Source: an uncultured Lachnospiraceae bacterium | GTDB lineage: Bacteria > Bacillota > Clostridia > Lachnospirales > Lachnospiraceae | NCBI GenBank assembly: GCA_945913255.1 | Contig: CAMEDC010000024.1 | Coordinates: 1 to 49,048, forward strand | Length of the DNA: 49,048 nt | Reading direction: 5' to 3' | Shown: piece after piece, positions 33,742 to 42,283 of the stretch | Position numbering within the stretch: the stretch's first letter is position 1 | Layout: each line of letters opens with the position of its first letter | Made by a program: the position numbers and the translations under genes | The notes under the pieces: generated by a model | Seen by the model: only the letters and a program-made list of their open reading frames with translations | Databases searched by the model: none | What the model was told of the DNA's origin: nothing

Positions 33742-34278
33742 ATGGAATTACCTGTTACACATACTATTGACGATATTTATGCCTTACCGGATGGAGAAAG
33801 AGCAGAACTCATTGACGGTCATATTTATTACATGGCACCACCCAGCAGAAAGCATCAGGATATTGCCGGTGAACTCTTTGGAACTATCCGAGAATATATC
33901 AAATCCAATTATGGAGCTTGTAAGCCTTATATCGCTCCGTTTGCGGTCTTCTTGAATGAGGATGACAGAAATTATGTCGAGCCGGATATCAGCGTTATAT
34001 GCGACTCAAACAAACTTAACGACAAGGGATGTGTCGGTGCACCTGACTGGATTATTGAGATTGTTTCACCCGGGAGCAGGCACATGGACTACTATACCAA
34101 GTTATTCAAGTACCGCACTGCCGGCGTTCGTGAATATTGGATTGTCGACCCGGAGAAAAACAGAGTAACGGTTTACACATTTATAGCTGACAAAGTGGAA
34201 GAGTACTCCTTCACGGACAGCATACCCTCCGGTATTTATCCCGACTTTTCGATGAATCTCTCAAATCTGAATCTTTAG
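33742..34278 (+). CDS. Uma2-family (DUF820) putative nuclease
   Basis: The 178-residue protein belongs to the Uma2 family, a PD-(D/E)XK-fold group. Family blocks are DGERAELIDGHIYYMAPPS, YVEPDISVICD and WIIEIVSPGSRHMDYYTKL, followed by REYWIVDPEKN. These contain the conserved acidic and lysine positions of the fold. The cellular role is unknown; copies are often mobile and solitary. The ATG follows AGGAGAGG by 10 bases. It is a single plus-strand gene next to decayed sequence. Confidence 0.9.
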   Translation: MELPVTHTIDDIYALPDGERAELIDGHIYYMAPPSRKHQDIAGELFGTIREYIKSNYGACKPYIAPFAVFLNEDDRNYVEPDISVICDSNKLNDKGCVGAPDWIIEIVSPGSRHMDYYTKLFKYRTAGVREYWIVDPEKNRVTVYTFIADKVEEYSFTDSIPSGIYPDFSMNLSNLNL

Positions 34279-34308
34279 ACTGCCAGGGTTCATTCATGCA
34301 GGCATGAT

Positions 34309-35003
34309 TCACATATTGATTGAAAATTTGCATGGTTCTGAATAGTTACAAAACAACAATAAGAGCCCGGGGAATCGCATAACCTCTGCATTCCCCGGGC
34401 ATACTTGTGTGAATTTAATAACCCAGTCACCCGCCTCAAACATGCCGGTTATGGTCTCTGACTTTTTCTCGATTACGCGGTAATATTCTTTCAGCACACT
34501 CCAGAAAAGCCTGTCCGTCCCCAAAAGCTGTCTCGCCATCTGCACCTTGAGATCCCCTATCTGTAGGGTTGCAAGACTGGGCATAACGGAATTGCTTTGC
34601 TTCTGTGCCGGCTCCGTTTCCTTACTGTTCACCCGTTTTACCTTCTCGACGGGAAGCCACTGCTTCACTTTACTCATCAGGACACGAATTTCAATGGGTT
34701 TTGCGACAAAATCATTCATTCCCTCTGCCAGAAACATTTCTTTTGTACCGCTGATGGCATTCGCCGTGAGGGCAATAATCGGAACCTCGGCAACCGTGAG
34801 ATTGATTGCATTGTCATCGATTACCAATACTCTGGCATCAGAAACTGGTTATTGCGGCTCATAACACTGTTTAGCATTCGATTGTAGGCTTCCGCAACTT
34901 TGGGATCCTCAAAGTCTTCTGCCGAAACATCCTCAAAACTGCCTTCCGAAAAAGCATTCATGGCACTTAGTAATTTTTCAAGATCGGTACTTTTCTCAGA
35001 CAT
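34309..35003 (-). pseudogene. Remnant of a hybrid sensor kinase/response regulator
   Basis: The intact start (ATG at 35003 after GGAGG) encodes an N-terminus typical of these proteins (EKLLSAMNAFSEGSFEDVSA). After NNQFLM the frame is lost and the sequence jumps to a receiver domain, RVLVIDDNAINL, in another frame. That receiver then jumps from LTVAEV to PIIALTANAISG, so the phosphoacceptor aspartate region is missing. A partial Hpt-like helix follows and is cut after MFEAGDW. The histidine kinase core is absent. At least three deletions are needed to explain it. Confidence 0.8.
34365..34400 (-). terminator. Strong hairpin inside the kinase remnant's 3' end
   Basis: GCCCGGGGAAT and ATTCCCCGGGC pair perfectly over 11 bases. 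TCTTATTGTTTTTG follows on the minus strand. It is probably the terminator of the ancestral gene, now read as coding sequence. Confidence 0.75.
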
Positions 35004-35201
35004 TTCTCTCCTCCGACACATCTTTGTATGGGACTTACTTATCTGCAGCATTCATTTCTATACTACTCACCGGTTTCTTGCAACGTAGTTCTCAAAAACA
35101 CAATTATCAGACATTAACTACATTATATCCGATATATTGACATAAATCCAGAAAGAACCAGAATAATAAATCCTATAAATCCTGAAAAAACAAGATAAGT
35201 C

Positions 35202-35229
35202 TAAAGATTCCTGATGTATCTGCCGATAT
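35202..35229 (+). promoter_or_regulatory. Flagellar sigma-D (sigma-28) promoter
   Basis: TAAA (35202-35205), 16 bases, then GCCGATAT (35222-35229) matches the sigma-D consensus. It lies about 78 bases ahead of the start codon at 35307. Confidence 0.7.
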
Positions 35230-35306
35230 GTATAGTACCAATCACGGAAGATTGTTCCGGAAACGGACAAAAGGACAGACGTTTCGCGTCAGAAAGAAGG
35301 ATGGTT

Positions 35307-35927
35307 ATGAGTGTAAACGGAGTTACATCTACCCAGGCTACGGCAGCCTACAGCTATTCTTACACAGAAGGCAAAAAAGCCGAAAAAACAGAAAGTGTTA
35401 AGTCAGAGAGCACCAATACTGCTGCCGAAAACGGCGTTGTGTACGAGCCCTCCACGGAAAGCACGGAAAAGGTTACAAAGAAAACTTACAAACCCGATAC
35501 CAATCTGATTAACAAGCTGAAGGCAGATGCCGAGGAGCGCACCGCCCAGCTTCGCAGTCTGGTTGAGAAGATGATGCTCGGACAGTCAAAGACTTACGGC
35601 AATGCAAATGATATCTGGTCTTTCCTGCGGGAAGGCAACTTTACCGTTGACCCTGCCACCAAGGCGCAGGCACAGGCTGACATTGCGGAGGACGGCTACT
35701 GGGGCGTCAAGCAAACCTCCGCAAGAATTCTTGATTTTGCAACAGCTCTTACGGGCGGTGACCCCGATAAAATCGAAGAGATGCGTGTTGCATTCGAAAA
35801 AGGCTATAAACAGGCTGAAAAGACCTGGGGCGGCGAACTCCCCGATATTTCAAAACAAACCTATGATGCTGTCATGAAGGGCTTTGATGATATGGCAGCG
35901 GCGGCAGGAAACGCTGTAGAAGCATAG
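35307..35927 (+). CDS. Conserved protein of unknown function under a sigma-D promoter
   Basis: This 206-residue protein has a low-complexity, serine/threonine- and lysine-rich N-terminal third (SYSYTEGKKAEKTESVKSES). Its C-terminal part is helical and conserved-looking: YWGVKQTSARILDFATALTG, then MRVAFEKGYKQAEKTWGGEL. It may be related to DUF5610, but I am not sure. No signal peptide or membrane helix is present. The start at 35307 has AAGGA five bases upstream. The upstream sigma-D promoter suggests expression with late flagellar or chemotaxis genes. A terminator follows 50 bases after the stop. Confidence 0.85.
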   Translation: MSVNGVTSTQATAAYSYSYTEGKKAEKTESVKSESTNTAAENGVVYEPSTESTEKVTKKTYKPDTNLINKLKADAEERTAQLRSLVEKMMLGQSKTYGNANDIWSFLREGNFTVDPATKAQAQADIAEDGYWGVKQTSARILDFATALTGGDPDKIEEMRVAFEKGYKQAEKTWGGELPDISKQTYDAVMKGFDDMAAAAGNAVEA

Positions 35928-35974
35928 AGAAAATTTTCATTGAACCTTCAGGCTGTGAGACGATCACAGCACGC

Positions 35975-36022
35975 AAAAAAAGACTCCCGACTTTCTTTCG
36001 AAGGCCGGGGGTCTTACTTTTT
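35975..36022. terminator. Bidirectional terminator between the sigma-D gene and sipL
   Basis: AAGACTCCCG pairs with CGGGGGTCTT (one G-U pair) and is flanked by an A run on the left and ACTTTTTT on the right, serving both converging genes. Confidence 0.88.
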
Positions 36023-36031
36023 TCCCTGCCG

Positions 36032-37582
36032 TCAGCTTCCCTTCACAATCAGAAGCCTCTGACCGGGATGCAGTTCATCGCTTTCCAGGGCATTCAATTC
36101 CCGCAGCATATCCACAGGAACATAGTATTTTTTCCCGATATTCCACAGGTTATCCCCATCCTTTACCATATATACCACCATTCCCGGAAGGCTGCTTAGC
36201 CTGCTACTATCCAGTTCGCCCACATTCACCCTGTTTATGAGCTCCACCGGAATATTTTTGAACACGGTTGTGGAAAAGCTTAAGACTGCCTTAACGTCCA
36301 TTTCTTCTCCATCCAACATGGTAACCTGCAGCTGCTCTGCCTCTGCATGCACCTTCCCCATATCCTCCGCTGCAATATCCGGAACCTCCAGCGTATACTG
36401 GTACGGAATCTGTGCCTGGGCGCAGCCATAGGGTGCTTCGTCCTCTCCCGTGATGTACATGACCTTTATCTGCATACTCCCCTGCAGCAATATCCCGTTT
36501 TCTACAATTGTCTGCTGTTCCAGTGCCACCGTTCCCTCACTGTGGAGCAGCTGCAGCACACTTCCTGCCTCTACATGAATACGGTCTGTCACCTTTGTTT
36601 TCCCCGTTACGCGAGAAAGCAGTCTGCGCAGCTGCGCGGGGTGAGTCACTGTCTCTATTTCATTGGAGACACCGTAAATATCTGAAATCAGCTCCAGATT
36701 TTCTTCCTCATAAATTCGGATGCCGATATCAAGTACCAGCTCCATGCCGATGCTTCTCTCCTCACCGTCAAAATCCGGACGCACTGTCAGTTCTCTCTGT
36801 CCAAGCCTGTAGCGGATGTCGGGAAGCATTCCCTCCCTGCATCCATGGCACTCCAACACACCACTGAACGGAATCGTGGTTTCAAACGCCCTGACAGGAT
36901 GTTCCTCTCCTTCCCCTTCATAAAGGACAAACAAATGCACATCTCCCGAAACTGTCAGCTTTTCTTCCATCACCTTGAACTCTACATCTCCCAGAGAAAC
37001 GTTGTCCCACAGAATTTGAAAGATATTGGGATAATTGGAAGGAAGGGTTACCTCCTCCTTCAGGCGGAAGATATCATTCTTGCAGATGGAAATCTGGGCA
37101 ATGTTTAACGGTATGCGCCGGTACTCGCATTTTTCATCCCCGTGGATGGCAATCGGAGCTTCCTCATCGTAAAGCTCCTCCACCCGGGCTGTCAATGTCA
37201 CCAGAGATTGAACATTCAGCTTACGGGAATTAATCATGGACACTGTAAGGTCCTCCACTTCCCCATCAATTTCTACGGTGTCCGTCGGTACAGCGCCCCG
37301 CAGATTCACCTTTTCCTCAAAGGGCAGCCGCCCATCCAGCACAACAAGACTGCTTCCTTCCTCCAGCGTATGGTACAAAAGCACAAACCTGAGGGTTCCC
37401 CTGACTGTTACCACATCGTTTCCGGGTTTAATCTCCTCTACCACCAGCTCCCCCTTCTCCAGTTTCAATGCATTGACATCCGGTTTCGTATCCGGTATGT
37501 TGACATCATCCTCCAGGGTAAACTGTGTAACCGCCCGGGTCTTCGTGCGATCCATATGTATATTTCTCTTTATCAGTTCCAC
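36032..37582 (-). CDS. sipL: SipL-like spore morphogenesis protein (SPOCS and LysM domains)
   Basis: SipL is the clostridial partner of SpoIVA and is needed to assemble the spore coat around the forespore. The 516-residue protein has repeated SPOCS (DUF3794) domains over about 1-460 and a C-terminal LysM domain (YMVKDGDNLWNIGKKYYVP). The start is GTG, six bases after GGAGGT. The gene follows pyrD on the same strand with 55 bases between, but a palindromic region that resembles a sigma-E promoter lies in that gap. Its presence, with spoIIID, shows the host forms endospores. Confidence 0.93.
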   Translation of the reverse strand: MELIKRNIHMDRTKTRAVTQFTLEDDVNIPDTKPDVNALKLEKGELVVEEIKPGNDVVTVRGTLRFVLLYHTLEEGSSLVVLDGRLPFEEKVNLRGAVPTDTVEIDGEVEDLTVSMINSRKLNVQSLVTLTARVEELYDEEAPIAIHGDEKCEYRRIPLNIAQISICKNDIFRLKEEVTLPSNYPNIFQILWDNVSLGDVEFKVMEEKLTVSGDVHLFVLYEGEGEEHPVRAFETTIPFSGVLECHGCREGMLPDIRYRLGQRELTVRPDFDGEERSIGMELVLDIGIRIYEEENLELISDIYGVSNEIETVTHPAQLRRLLSRVTGKTKVTDRIHVEAGSVLQLLHSEGTVALEQQTIVENGILLQGSMQIKVMYITGEDEAPYGCAQAQIPYQYTLEVPDIAAEDMGKVHAEAEQLQVTMLDGEEMDVKAVLSFSTTVFKNIPVELINRVNVGELDSSRLSSLPGMVVYMVKDGDNLWNIGKKYYVPVDMLRELNALESDELHPGQRLLIVKGS

Positions 37583-37590
37583 AAAAATAC

Positions 37591-37628
37591 CTCCATATAT
37601 ACTGGTATAAGTATATATATGAAGGTAT
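37591..37628 (-). promoter_or_regulatory. Palindrome with possible sigma-E promoter and RBS of sipL
   Basis: On the minus strand ATACCTTCATATATATAC can pair with GTATATATGGAGGTAT, which includes the ribosome site. AACATACC, 14 bases, TATACC resembles the sigma-E layout seen at spoIIID, but the -10 box is weak. Confidence 0.4.
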
Positions 37629-37637
37629 GTTGTTCCT

Positions 37638-38540
37638 TTATACCACGCCGATTAAATCCGTCACATTTTCGACTCCGTATTGCTTCATGTAAGCTTCAAT
37701 TCCCTCCACGACCTCCACAGTCGTATAGGGATTCACAAAATTCATGGCTCCGATACTCACCGCACTGGCTCCGGCCATCAAAAATTCGATGGCGTCCTCC
37801 GCTGTAGCGATTCCGCCCATACCGATGATGGGAATCTTCACCGCATGCGCTGCCTGATAGACCATACGCACCGCAACCGGCTTAATCGCAGGACCTGACA
37901 TGCCTCCGGTCTTGTTGGCAAGTGCAAATTTTCTCCTGTGAATGTCAATCTTCATACCGGTAATGGTATTGATCATGGACAGGGCATCCGCACCGGCCGC
38001 TTCCGCCGCCTTCGACATCTCCGTAATATCGGTGACATTGGGACTGAGCTTCATGATAACAGGCTGTTTTGCCTTCGCTTTGATTTCCTTTGTTATCTGA
38101 AACAGGGCATCCGCCTTCTGTCCAAAGGCGATAGCTCCCTCCTTGACATTCGGGCAGGACACGTTGATTTCCAGCATGGCAACCGCCTCTTCCTCTCCAA
38201 GGCGTTCCACCACCTCCACATAATCCTCCACAGTCTTGCCGCAGACATTGACAATGATTTTTGTGTCATACTGCTTCAGGAAGGGAATATCCCTTTCCAT
38301 AAACACATCGATACCGGGGTTCTGCAGTCCGATGGCATTCAGCATACCTCCGTAAACCTCCGCCACTCTGGGCGTGGGATTTCCGGGCCAGGGCACATTT
38401 GCAACTCCCTTTGTCACTACCGCTCCCAGTCTGTTTAAATCCACAAATTCCGAGTATTCCATGCCGGAGCCAAAGGTTCCCGATGCTGTCATAACAGGAT
38501 TTTTGAAGGTGACTCCCGCGATTGTTACCTGTGTGTTCAT
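37638..38540 (-). CDS. pyrD: Dihydroorotate dehydrogenase B, catalytic subunit
   Basis: PyrD (class 1B) oxidises dihydroorotate to orotate using FMN, passing electrons to PyrK. The 300-residue TIM barrel shows TASGTFGSGMEY, the catalytic-loop region MLEINVSCPNVKEG, MKLSPNVTDI and the FMN phosphate site IIGMGGIATAEDAIEFL. The start ATG follows AGGAGG. It is the last of the pyrC-pyrK-pyrD run; class 1B is confirmed by its pyrK neighbour. Confidence 0.97.
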   Translation of the reverse strand: MNTQVTIAGVTFKNPVMTASGTFGSGMEYSEFVDLNRLGAVVTKGVANVPWPGNPTPRVAEVYGGMLNAIGLQNPGIDVFMERDIPFLKQYDTKIIVNVCGKTVEDYVEVVERLGEEEAVAMLEINVSCPNVKEGAIAFGQKADALFQITKEIKAKAKQPVIMKLSPNVTDITEMSKAAEAAGADALSMINTITGMKIDIHRRKFALANKTGGMSGPAIKPVAVRMVYQAAHAVKIPIIGMGGIATAEDAIEFLMAGASAVSIGAMNFVNPYTTVEVVEGIEAYMKQYGVENVTDLIGVV

Positions 38541-38620
38541 CCGAATTTCCTCCTAAAATAAGGTCATTACCTCAAGTAAATTACTTTCCAACCATAACGA
38601 TATTTTTACAATTCGCAAAG

Positions 38621-39391
38621 TTAAATTTCCACGTCATCTGCCTCAAAAACGGGACCGTCCGTGCAGATTCTGGCATTATGAACATGCGAATGATGGTCGA
38701 TTTCCTTTGTCTTCACCACACAGCCAAGACAGGCTCCGACACCGCAGGCCATGTGCTCCTCCAGAGAAATATATGCCTTGATATGATGTTCGGAAGCATA
38801 TGCCTTAATGGCACGAAGCATGGGCATGGGGCCGCAGGCGTAAATCACATCTGCCTCCAGCCCGTTCTCCACAATGGCATTCATCACATTTCCCTTTGTT
38901 CCCACACTGCCATCCTCAGTGGCAATATAGACCTTACCGTATTTTTCAAAATCTTCCTTCAGAAACGTTTTATCGTCACGATAACCCACGATAATCTGCT
39001 TGTCCGCTTCCATCTGCTTCGCAAGCTCCAGAATGGGGGGGACGCCGATACCGCCGCCCATGAGGAAAACCTTCTTTCCCTTTGCCTTCTCCAGGGGGAA
39101 GCCGTTGCCCAATGTTCCCAGCACAAAGATAGAATCCCCTGCCTTGTAGCCGGAAAACTCCCCGGTTCCCGCACCTGCCACACGGTACACTACGCGGAGC
39201 GCCTTTCCATCCTCCCGCACCTCACAGATGCTGATTGGTCTCGGAAGCAGCGTACTTTTATCCTTCGGATAGATGCAGATGAACTGACCGGGGCGTGCCT
39301 GCCCTGCCAATTCCGTTTCAATCCACATATCATAGATTGCGGGGGCAATCTGTTTCTGTTCCATTACCCTTGCCTTTACCTTTTGTTTCAT
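38621..39391 (-). CDS. pyrK: Dihydroorotate dehydrogenase B, electron transfer subunit
   Basis: PyrK carries FAD and a 2Fe-2S cluster and transfers electrons from PyrD to NAD. The 256-residue protein has the FAD site LPRPISIC, the nucleotide loop LMGGGIGVPPI and the iron-sulfur ligands in CGVGACLGCVVK plus a later cysteine in ARICTDGP. It lies between pyrC and pyrD. Confidence 0.96.
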   Translation of the reverse strand: MKQKVKARVMEQKQIAPAIYDMWIETELAGQARPGQFICIYPKDKSTLLPRPISICEVREDGKALRVVYRVAGAGTGEFSGYKAGDSIFVLGTLGNGFPLEKAKGKKVFLMGGGIGVPPILELAKQMEADKQIIVGYRDDKTFLKEDFEKYGKVYIATEDGSVGTKGNVMNAIVENGLEADVIYACGPMPMLRAIKAYASEHHIKAYISLEEHMACGVGACLGCVVKTKEIDHHSHVHNARICTDGPVFEADDVEI

Positions 39392-39481
39392 AATCCGTTT
39401 CCTTTCCGTTTCTCTGTCTTCCTATCGGCGCCGTCTCTCTATCGGCTCCTTTTTCCTGTCAGCTCTTACTTCAGGAAGTAC

Positions 39482-40750
39482 CTATGCCTCATACACCACA
39501 TTCCCTTCGCAGATGGTCTTTACTACCTTACCCTTCAGCTTCCATCCCGTAAATGGCGTATTGCTCGCCTTGGAAACATATTCTTCCGGTACCCATTCTG
39601 CCGTCGTATCAATGAGAATCAGATCCGCTGGGCCTCCCTCTGCCAGATATCCCGCATCCAGATGATAAAGGTTGGCCGGATTTGTGCTCATAAGCGTCAG
39701 GAGCTGTCTCATGGTGAGATACCCTCCGTCCACCAGCTCCGTTATTCCAAGTGCAAGCGCTGTTTCCAGACCGATGATGCCGCTGGGAGCCTCCGTGACA
39801 GGTTTTGCCTTCTCCTCCGCTGTATGAGGCGCATGATCCGTAGCAATCATGTCGATGGTGCCGTCCACCAGTCCGCGGATAATCTCCTGTCTGTCCGCTT
39901 CCTCTCGCAGAGGCGGATTCATTTTTGCCAGTGTACCGTACTGAATAGCCGCCTCCTCCGTCAGGGTAAAATGATGGGGTGTTGCCTCCGCATGAATATT
40001 ATGCCCTTTTTCCTTTGCCTTGCGCACCAGTTCCACAGACTCCTTCGCACTGATGTGCTGTATATCGATGCTTGCTCCCGTCTCCAGCGCCAGCTTCAGA
40101 TCCCGCTCCACCATGGTAATCTCCGCCTCTCTGGAGGAGCCGCCGATTCCGAAAAATTCGCTGGCCTTTCCGCGGTTAATGCCATTATTTTCAATATACT
40201 CCGGATTCTCCTCGTGAAAACTGATGGGCATATCAAGGGAAGCCGCCATTTTCATGGCATCCCTTACAAGCTCTTCGTTCAGCAGCGGAATGCCGTCATC
40301 CGTAAAGCCAACTGCCCCCGCTTGCGCCAGTTCCCGCATCGGCGTCAGTTCCTTCCCCTTCATACCCATGGTCACATTTGCACAGGTCTGTACATGGATT
40401 CCTGTTTCACAGCCTCGCTTCAAAACATACTCCAGAGTTTCTCTGTTATCCACCGTCGGTTTTGTGTTTGCCATGAGCACCACCGTGGTAAACCCACCCT
40501 TCACAGCAGCCGCTGCGCCGGTGGTAATGTCCTCCTTCTGTGTAAAGCCCGGCTCCCTGAAATGCACATGAACATCCACCAGTCCCGGTGCCACAAGAAG
40601 CCCCTCTGCATCAATCACCTTACAATTCGCACAGGGCTTCTCCAATCCTTTGGCAATTCTTGCAATTTTCCCTCCGTCAACCAGAATATCATACTTTCCG
40701 TCCCACCCCGATTTCGGGTCTATCATATATCCGTTCTTTATCAGCAGCAT
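39482..40750 (-). CDS. pyrC: Dihydroorotase
   Basis: PyrC closes carbamoyl-aspartate to dihydroorotate. The 422-residue amidohydrolase (class I type) shows the zinc-binding VDVHVHFREPGFTQKED, then VLMANTKPTVDN, SIDIQHIS and MIATDHAPHTAEEK. The ATG follows GGAGGTACCT. It heads a pyrC-pyrK-pyrD cluster; the carbamoylation and decarboxylation genes (pyrB, pyrF, pyrE) are not in this window. No PyrR-type leader was seen in the 71-base gap upstream. Confidence 0.96.
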   Translation of the reverse strand: MLLIKNGYMIDPKSGWDGKYDILVDGGKIARIAKGLEKPCANCKVIDAEGLLVAPGLVDVHVHFREPGFTQKEDITTGAAAAVKGGFTTVVLMANTKPTVDNRETLEYVLKRGCETGIHVQTCANVTMGMKGKELTPMRELAQAGAVGFTDDGIPLLNEELVRDAMKMAASLDMPISFHEENPEYIENNGINRGKASEFFGIGGSSREAEITMVERDLKLALETGASIDIQHISAKESVELVRKAKEKGHNIHAEATPHHFTLTEEAAIQYGTLAKMNPPLREEADRQEIIRGLVDGTIDMIATDHAPHTAEEKAKPVTEAPSGIIGLETALALGITELVDGGYLTMRQLLTLMSTNPANLYHLDAGYLAEGGPADLILIDTTAEWVPEEYVSKASNTPFTGWKLKGKVVKTICEGNVVYEA

Positions 40751-40821
40751 AGGTACCTCCCGCCAAACCGTATTTGCTTTTCAAGTGTAACACGGATTTT
40801 CAAAAAAGAAAAGGGACTCCT

Positions 40822-41247
40822 CTATTCAAAAATAACAGTCTGTTCCAGCCGCTCCGTCTTCAGTACAATGTAAGGATACGAAGGTGTCTGGTTATTTCTT
40901 TCCGAAGACTCCGGTCCCAGAAGACTTGTGCTGACACAAATATTGGTATCCGTCAGGTAAAGTTCATTTACCGCAATACTGTACCCGCCTGTCTCCTGCT
41001 GCCCGTAGCCAATACAAAGATACAAGAATTCCTGATCCATATAAGTAAATTGAAACGGTGCAGCCTTTGCTTCCTCCAGTTTCGTCTTCAGTTCCTCCGG
41101 TATTTTTTCCTCACTAAGCACCGTAAAATCCAGGTCTCGCAGCTTCAGTTTTTCCTCACTTTGCAGCGTGCAGCCCGATAAAAGCAGCACGCACACCATC
41201 AGTATGGTACCCAGAAACATTCCGGCAGATATTCGACATTTCTTCAA
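40822..41247 (-). CDS. Lipoprotein with PrcB-like C-terminus
   Basis: The 141-residue protein starts with a TTG at 41247 (CGGAG seven bases upstream) and gives a classic lipoprotein signal: MKKCRISAGMFLGTILMV, then LLLSGC. The mature part (DFTVLSEEKIPEELKTKLEE, then FLYLCIGYGQQETGGYSI) resembles the PrcB C-terminal domain, a small protease-complex or protein-binding fold. A longer reading from 41361 would put the signal peptide inside the protein and has no ribosome site. It is transcribed away from plsC, 71 bases upstream of pyrC. Confidence 0.8.
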   Translation of the reverse strand: MKKCRISAGMFLGTILMVCVLLLSGCTLQSEEKLKLRDLDFTVLSEEKIPEELKTKLEEAKAAPFQFTYMDQEFLYLCIGYGQQETGGYSIAVNELYLTDTNICVSTSLLGPESSERNNQTPSYPYIVLKTERLEQTVIFE

Positions 41248-41287
41248 TTTTATTCTCCGTAAGTATCCTGTCTTTTGCTGTATTCTA

Positions 41288-41316
41288 TGTACACGCGAAG
41301 AAATATATGCTATGAT
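41288..41316 (+). promoter_or_regulatory. Promoter of the plsC leader
   Basis: TGTACA, 17 bases, then TATGAT with an upstream TGC (extended -10). Transcription would start at about 41322, right at the hairpin arm. Confidence 0.5.
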
Positions 41317-41319
41317 GAA

Positions 41320-41408
41320 AACGATGCAGAGCCATGCAAAGGGTTCAAAGGTTCCCGGCAAAAGGAAAGCCTCGAAGAGGCGACTTCTCGAATGGGCTCT
41401 GCATCGTT
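41320..41408 (+). ncRNA. Structured 5' leader candidate of plsC
   Basis: AACGATGCAGAGCC (41320-41333) and GGCTCTGCATCGTT (41395-41408) are perfectly complementary over 14 bases and would close an 89-base domain. Inside lies a hairpin GCCTC-GAA-GAGGC (41369-41381) and purine-rich loops. I cannot match it to a known riboswitch class. Confidence 0.5.
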
Positions 41409-41458
41409 AACAGGCAAGAAAAAGCGGCGGCTGCCGCAGACATAGAAAGGTCGATCCC

Positions 41459-42205
41459 ATGATTCGCTTTATTATCATTGTTTTGTTTCTGGTACTTTAT
41501 CTCATACTTTCCCTCCCGGTTCTTCTGGTCGAATGGCTGATTGGAAAAAAGAAGCCCGAGTGGAAAGACAAAAGTTCCAAAGCACTGGTCGGCTGGGGCT
41601 TCCGCTGCATCAACACCATCGCCGGAGTAAACCTCATTGTCAAAGGCCGGGAAAATATCCCCACGGATACTGCGGTCCTCTATGTGGGTAACCACCGCAG
41701 CTTTTTTGATGTGGTGTTGACACTCTCCCTGTTTCCCCGCATTACGGGCTATGTGGCAAAAATTGAAATGAATAAGGTTCCCATCCTGCGGCTGTGGATG
41801 AAAAATATCCATTGTCTCTTCCTCGACAGAGAAAACATTAGGGAAGGGCTGAAGACCATTCTTGCCGGCGTGGAAGAGGTGAAAAAGGGGTACTCCCTCT
41901 GTATCTTCCCGGAGGGCACCAGAAATAAGGTAAATGACAGCTTTCTGCCATTTCACGAGGGCAGTTTTAAGATAGCGGAAAAAGGCAAGGTTCCCATCGT
42001 CCCCATGGTTATCGTTAACTCTGCGGCAATCTTTGAGGATCACCTCCCCAAAGTGAAAAAAGCCACCGTTATCATCTCCTTCGAAAAACCCATATACCTC
42101 GATACCCTGGATAAGGAAACCAGAAAAAGCCTGAGTACTTATGTGGGCGGCATCATCTCAGACAAATATTTCGCCTTAAAGGAAGAATACCGAGACAGCC
42201 TGTAA
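41459..42205 (+). CDS. plsC: 1-acyl-sn-glycerol-3-phosphate acyltransferase
   Basis: PlsC adds the second acyl chain to lysophosphatidic acid to form phosphatidic acid, the precursor of membrane phospholipids. The 248-residue protein has one N-terminal membrane helix (FIIIVLFLVLYLILSLPVLL), the catalytic NHRSFFD (HX4D) and the substrate motif FPEGTRNK. Its start is ATG at 41459 with AAAGG eight bases upstream. It is a single gene with a structured 5' leader. Confidence 0.94.
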   Translation: MIRFIIIVLFLVLYLILSLPVLLVEWLIGKKKPEWKDKSSKALVGWGFRCINTIAGVNLIVKGRENIPTDTAVLYVGNHRSFFDVVLTLSLFPRITGYVAKIEMNKVPILRLWMKNIHCLFLDRENIREGLKTILAGVEEVKKGYSLCIFPEGTRNKVNDSFLPFHEGSFKIAEKGKVPIVPMVIVNSAAIFEDHLPKVKKATVIISFEKPIYLDTLDKETRKSLSTYVGGIISDKYFALKEEYRDSL

Positions 42206-42283
42206 ATTCCACAAGAATAACCGCCCTGACATTCCATGGCTTTCTAAAAAACCAAATAAAAGATATCAATTTTGCCTTCAACA

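Noticed and set aside
38522..40873. A 783-residue plus-strand frame across pyrK and pyrC
   Set aside because: It is antisense to two clear pyrimidine genes, with a composition typical of a shadow frame (many His, Cys, Leu).
41311..41410. A 32-residue basic peptide encoded within the plsC leader
   Set aside because: There is no ribosome site and its ends coincide with the arms of the long hairpin, so RNA structure explains the sequence better.
41345..42043. A 232-residue minus-strand reading frame across plsC
   Set aside because: It is the antisense of a well-supported acyltransferase gene and has no family features.
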